In this document: positions 22,211-24,723 of the stretch, piece after piece | Layout of the letters: each line of letters starts with the position of its first letter | Position numbering within the stretch: the stretch's first letter is position 1 | DNA from: Deltaproteobacteria bacterium | GTDB lineage: Bacteria > Desulfobacterota > Dissulfuribacteria > Dissulfuribacterales > QOAL01 | Assembly: GCA_027068235.1 (NCBI GenBank) | Contig: JAMOUE010000409.1 | Span: 1-24,723, forward strand | DNA: 24,723 bases | Direction of reading: 5' to 3' | Notes under the pieces: generated by a model | What the model was told of the DNA's origin: nothing | The model's input: only the letters and a program-made list of their open reading frames with translations | Database searches by the model: none | Made by a program: the position numbers and the translations under genes

Positions 22211-22885
22211 ATGGCCAACATGACATCAAAACTTAAAAAGAAACAGAAACTTGTAATATTTGAGGAACGCGGCTCTGGTGATTACAAGATAGCTGGAATA
22301 GAGGTCTATGGAAAGAATCTAGAGATAGTGAAGGTGGTAAATGTTGATCTTATTTTGCCTCCTGTAATTGATGAGCCCGAGGAGTACATCACGTCTGATT
22401 TTACAGGTGATCTGGTGCTAAACTTTTTGAAACACCCTGATCTATCTGAATATCTTGTAAAACTATGTAACCAAAAGGGTATCCCGGTTATTGCCTCGGG
22501 ACAGCATATCCCAGGGGCTATTTGTCCTTTTACCTGTTGTGGACTTGGTAAAAAGGAGGGGCTTGGAGCATACGGACAACAGTTTGGGCTTCCAGAATAT
22601 GATATAGTAGAAATAGAAGATGACAGGATTAAAGAGTTACAGGTCAAAAGAGCTGCCTCGTGTGGGGCCACGTTTCAAGTCATAAAAGAAATTGTAGGAC
22701 TTCCAGTTGATGAGGCCCCAACTGTTATCTCAAGACAGATTCAATACTTATGTCTTTCCGACCCGTCAGATTTTGACCCGGTAACAGGTAAAAGTGCCCT
22801 TCACTTTGCAGGGGAAGTCCACAAATCCGCCCTTAAAAGAGCAATAGATAAGGCCCTCAAAGAAAAAGACCATGGCTCTTGTTAA
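22211..22885 (+). CDS. DUF166-like protein
   Basis: 224 residues, soluble. I match it to DUF166 from FEERGSGDYKIAGIEVYG, LILPPVIDEPEEYI, LVLNFLKHPDLSEYL, GIPVIASGQHIPGAICPFTCCGLGK and RAASCGATFQVI, by memory only. Cysteines in CPFTCCGLG and AASCGAT are placed to bind a metal or cluster. The family is mostly archaeal and anaerobic and has been loosely linked to thymidylate synthase; its real function is unknown. The ATG at 22211 has little ribosome-site support. It overlaps the next gene by 14 bases, so the two are coupled. Confidence 0.72.
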   Translation: MANMTSKLKKKQKLVIFEERGSGDYKIAGIEVYGKNLEIVKVVNVDLILPPVIDEPEEYITSDFTGDLVLNFLKHPDLSEYLVKLCNQKGIPVIASGQHIPGAICPFTCCGLGKKEGLGAYGQQFGLPEYDIVEIEDDRIKELQVKRAASCGATFQVIKEIVGLPVDEAPTVISRQIQYLCLSDPSDFDPVTGKSALHFAGEVHKSALKRAIDKALKEKDHGSC

Positions 22886-23180
22886 CATCGAAAGTGCACT
22901 TAGAAAGATAGTTAATACCTTAAAAAAGGCCGAACCTGGCACAGGTCTTGAAGTCCTCTCCTACAAAAGAAATCGGGGGATAACTATAATTAAGGAAACG
23001 CCAGACTCTTTTTATCTTAGAGAGAGGGGATATCTTGACCAGGAATTTCAGTGCGCCTTTCGCGAGTTGCAACGGCATCTCAAATCTATGATGAAAAGGG
23101 AGTTTCCCCGCAGCAGAAAGGTTCGCATATACACCTTGACAGACCCTAGCCAGGTGGGGTTAACAAGAAAAAAATTGTAG
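22872..23180 (+). CDS. Hypothetical protein coupled to the DUF166-like gene
   Basis: 102 residues starting inside the end of the DUF166-like gene (14-base overlap). Basic alpha/beta protein: N-terminal amphipathic helix (NIESALRKIVNTLKKAE), strands EVLSYKRNRGITIIKETPDSFYLRERGYL, then a helical part FRELQRHLKSMMKREFP and a basic strand KVRIYTL. I do not recognise it. Tight overlap argues that it works with the DUF166-like protein. Confidence 0.78.
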   Translation: MALVNIESALRKIVNTLKKAEPGTGLEVLSYKRNRGITIIKETPDSFYLRERGYLDQEFQCAFRELQRHLKSMMKREFPRSRKVRIYTLTDPSQVGLTRKKL

Positions 23181-23189
23181 ACATTACCA

Positions 23190-23366
23190 TTAGGATGACA
23201 ACCTTTGAACCCAAAGTCTCTTGACAAAGGTTATGGCTGCATGTAAACAGTGAGACAGTTTTTTGAATTCTGGTTCATCCCGATTGAGGCATTCTCTAAG
23301 CCTTTTTGCAAGGGGAAGTAATGTCATGGACATTACAGTCTCGTGAACCAGTCGTTGGAAATCCAT
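23190..23366 (-). CDS. Possible 58-residue ORF antisense to the por leader
   Basis: An open frame of 58 codons on the minus strand (ATG at 23366, TAA at 23190), reading MDFQRLVHETVMSMTLLPLA and then a basic, cysteine-containing amphipathic C-terminal part. It nearly fills the gap between the 102-aa gene and porC and ends 9 bp from the 102-aa stop. No ribosome site is visible before the ATG, so it may be chance. Confidence 0.28.
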   Translation of the reverse strand: MDFQRLVHETVMSMTLLPLAKRLRECLNRDEPEFKKLSHCLHAAITFVKRLWVQRLSS

Positions 23367-23388
23367 AACAAAACATAGGAGATCACCA

Positions 23389-23934
23389 ATGAAAGAAGTT
23401 AGAATTCATGGCCGAGGCGGACAGGGAGGTGTTACCTCTGCTGAACTAGTTGCTACCGCCGCAATTGCTGAAGGAAAGTATGCCCAGGCCTTCCCCAGCT
23501 TTGGCCCTGAGAGAAGGGGTGCACCCGTTGCAGCATTTATTCGGGTTAGCGACAGCCAGATCAGGACCAGGGAGAAGGTTTACCATCCAGACATTGTGAT
23601 GGTTTTGGACCCATCCCTGCCAGGGTTGGTAAATGTGGCCGAAGGCCTTAAGGATGATGGAATAGTCATTCTTAACACAGAGCTATCTGCAGATCAGGTT
23701 AGGGAAAAGTTTGGGATTCAGGCCAAGCTGGCAATGGTGGATGCAACCAAAATCGCCTTAGAAGAACTTGGCTTGCCCATCACCAACACCACCATGCTTG
23801 GCGCACTTCTCAAGGCCACAGGCATAGTAGACAAGGATGCCCTATTTGAGGCCCTTGAGAAACGTTTTGGCAGATTGGCAGAGAAGAACAAGGCCGCTTT
23901 GGAAAGGGCCTTTAACGAAACAGTGACTGCATAA
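23389..23934 (+). CDS. porC: Pyruvate:ferredoxin oxidoreductase, gamma subunit
   Basis: 181 residues, AGGAG 8 bases before the ATG. The gamma-subunit signature RIHGRGGQGG sits at residues 5-14, followed by FPSFGPERRGAPV and SQIRTREKVYHPDIVMVLDPSL. The gamma subunit packs against the CoA-binding region of the 2-oxoacid oxidoreductase. With porD and porA it forms the start of a gamma-delta-alpha-(beta) operon, as in four-subunit POR of archaea and anaerobic bacteria; beta is presumably just outside the window. Pyruvate as substrate is the most likely reading, given the porA sequence, but 2-ketoisovalerate or similar cannot be excluded. Confidence 0.93.
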   Translation: MKEVRIHGRGGQGGVTSAELVATAAIAEGKYAQAFPSFGPERRGAPVAAFIRVSDSQIRTREKVYHPDIVMVLDPSLPGLVNVAEGLKDDGIVILNTELSADQVREKFGIQAKLAMVDATKIALEELGLPITNTTMLGALLKATGIVDKDALFEALEKRFGRLAEKNKAALERAFNETVTA

Positions 23935-23959
23935 CATTAAAGAATAAGGAGTTTGTGGT

Positions 23960-24253
23960 ATGGCAAATTCAGACGCCATAGTAGGCTGGAAAACAATCAC
24001 CTTTGGATGCCATATCCTGGAGCCTGGCAATGCAGCCAACTTCAGGACAGGAGACTGGCGTTCACAAAGGCCTGTTGTTGACAAGGAAAAGTGCATCAAG
24101 TGCGGCATGTGCTGGGTTTTCTGCCCGGATATGGCATACAATCAGGACGAGGACGGATACTTTGTGGTTGACTTGGAATATTGCAAGGGTTGTGGCATAT
24201 GCGCCCACGAGTGCCCCAAAGATGCCATAACAATGGTTCCAGAGGAGGGGTAA
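23960..24253 (+). CDS. porD: Pyruvate:ferredoxin oxidoreductase, delta (ferredoxin-like) subunit
   Basis: 97 residues, with AAGGAG before the ATG. Two classical [4Fe-4S] motifs are complete: CIKCGMCWVFCPD and CKGCGICAHECPK. The N-terminal part (WKTITFGCHILEPGNAANFRTGDWRSQRPVVD) is the usual POR delta lead-in. It carries electrons from the thiamine site to ferredoxin. It is 25 bp after porC and 3 bp before porA. Confidence 0.95.
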   Translation: MANSDAIVGWKTITFGCHILEPGNAANFRTGDWRSQRPVVDKEKCIKCGMCWVFCPDMAYNQDEDGYFVVDLEYCKGCGICAHECPKDAITMVPEEG

Positions 24254-24256
24254 ATC

Positions 24257-24723
24257 ATGTCAAAACGCGTGGGAATAGAAGTTTCAATAGCGATAGCAGA
24301 GGCAGTTGGACTAGCTAGGGCAGAGGTTATTCCTGCCTATCCAATCACGCCTCAGACACACATTGTGGAACATCTTTCAGAGATGGTGGCAAATGGTGAG
24401 TTGGATGCAGAGTTCGTACCTGTAGAAAGTGAACATGCAGCAATGAGCTGTTGTTGCGGTTCTTCTGCAGCAGGTGCACGGACGTTCACTTCATCAAGCT
24501 CCCAGGGACTGAGCCTCATGAGTGAAATACTCTATATTCCTAGTACCATGAGGCTGCCTATAGTGATGGTTGTTGCAAACAGGGCAATGTCTGCTCCTAT
24601 CAGTATCTGGAATGACCATCAAGACATTATGGTGCAAAGGGATACAGGCTGGATAATGACCTTTGCAGAAAATGGTCAGGAGGCAGTGGATCTGACGCTT
24701 CATGCCTTTAGAGTTGCAGAGGA
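24257..24723 (+). CDS. porA: Pyruvate:ferredoxin oxidoreductase, alpha subunit (3' end outside window)
   Basis: 155 codons are visible from the ATG at 24257, behind AGAGGAGGGG. GIEVSIAIAEAVGLARAEVIPAYPITPQTHIVEHL, FVPVESEHAAMS and TSSSSQGLSLMSEIL are the alpha-subunit hallmarks, including the pyruvate-side YPITP region and the T-S-S-Q-G turn. The alpha subunit, together with beta, holds thiamine diphosphate and binds pyruvate. The coding frame is intact to the right edge. Confidence 0.95.
   Translation, partial: MSKRVGIEVSIAIAEAVGLARAEVIPAYPITPQTHIVEHLSEMVANGELDAEFVPVESEHAAMSCCCGSSAAGARTFTSSSSQGLSLMSEILYIPSTMRLPIVMVVANRAMSAPISIWNDHQDIMVQRDTGWIMTFAENGQEAVDLTLHAFRVAE

Noticed and set aside
1..24723. 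CRISPR arrays, tRNA, rRNA, transposase or prophage genes
   Set aside because: I looked for regularly spaced repeats, cloverleaf-like and rRNA-like segments and transposase or phage motifs and found none.

Overview
The window reads as chromosome from a strictly anaerobic, Gram-negative bacterium with moderate G+C. A sulfur-metabolising member of the Desulfobacterota is the best guess, inferred from gene content rather than from any marker gene. The clues are a tungsten-type aldehyde:ferredoxin oxidoreductase, a four-subunit-type pyruvate:ferredoxin oxidoreductase, stand-alone NrfD/PsrC-type quinol-interacting membrane proteins, DUF505 and DUF166 proteins, and an outer-membrane DUF481 beta-barrel. 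I see no rRNA, tRNA, CRISPR array, transposase or phage gene.

Layout. Positions 1-4007 (minus strand) hold a signalling operon. It has a histidine kinase with a non-canonical receiver domain, a REC-HDOD response regulator and a REC protein with a catalytically degenerate HD-GYP domain that runs off the left edge. Next come a DUF505 gene (4267-6021, minus) and, divergently, a half-size GDT1/UPF0016 transporter. A tungsten-enzyme operon follows (6504-9292): aor, a MoaD-like sulfur carrier and a ThiF/MoeB-like E1 enzyme that has no canonical start codon.

The most unusual part is 9349-16169, with three paralogous cassettes called A, B and C here. Each has a stand-alone NrfD-type membrane protein of 393-394 aa followed by its own MerR-type regulator carrying the C-terminal cysteine motif C-x5-C-x7-C. 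A and B start with a short, possibly membrane-associated ORF. A is on the minus strand, B and C on the plus strand, with a gene-poor control region between A and B. The A and C control regions share an 11-mer (ATTAACATGCT), a sigma-54-like -24/-12 element, and leader hairpins whose stems differ completely while the hexaloop TGGCGG is constant. The B leader has a hairpin with the complementary loop CCGCCA. Intercistronic hairpins separate nrfD from merR in A and C. No iron-sulfur or molybdopterin partner subunit is present, so the cassettes look like regulated, interchangeable quinone-linked membrane modules of unknown partner.

The right part is mixed: a HAD phosphatase (minus), a nitroreductase, a DUF481 barrel, a 0.5 kb repeat-bearing gap (a 100-bp inverted-repeat element and REP-like palindromes), a small conserved-looking hypothetical, a gamma-glutamylcyclotransferase-fold protein, a DUF4405 membrane protein with two C-terminal helical repeats, and an exported OB-like small protein. 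After these come a DUF166-like gene overlapping a 102-aa gene, and finally porC-porD-porA, with porA cut by the right edge.
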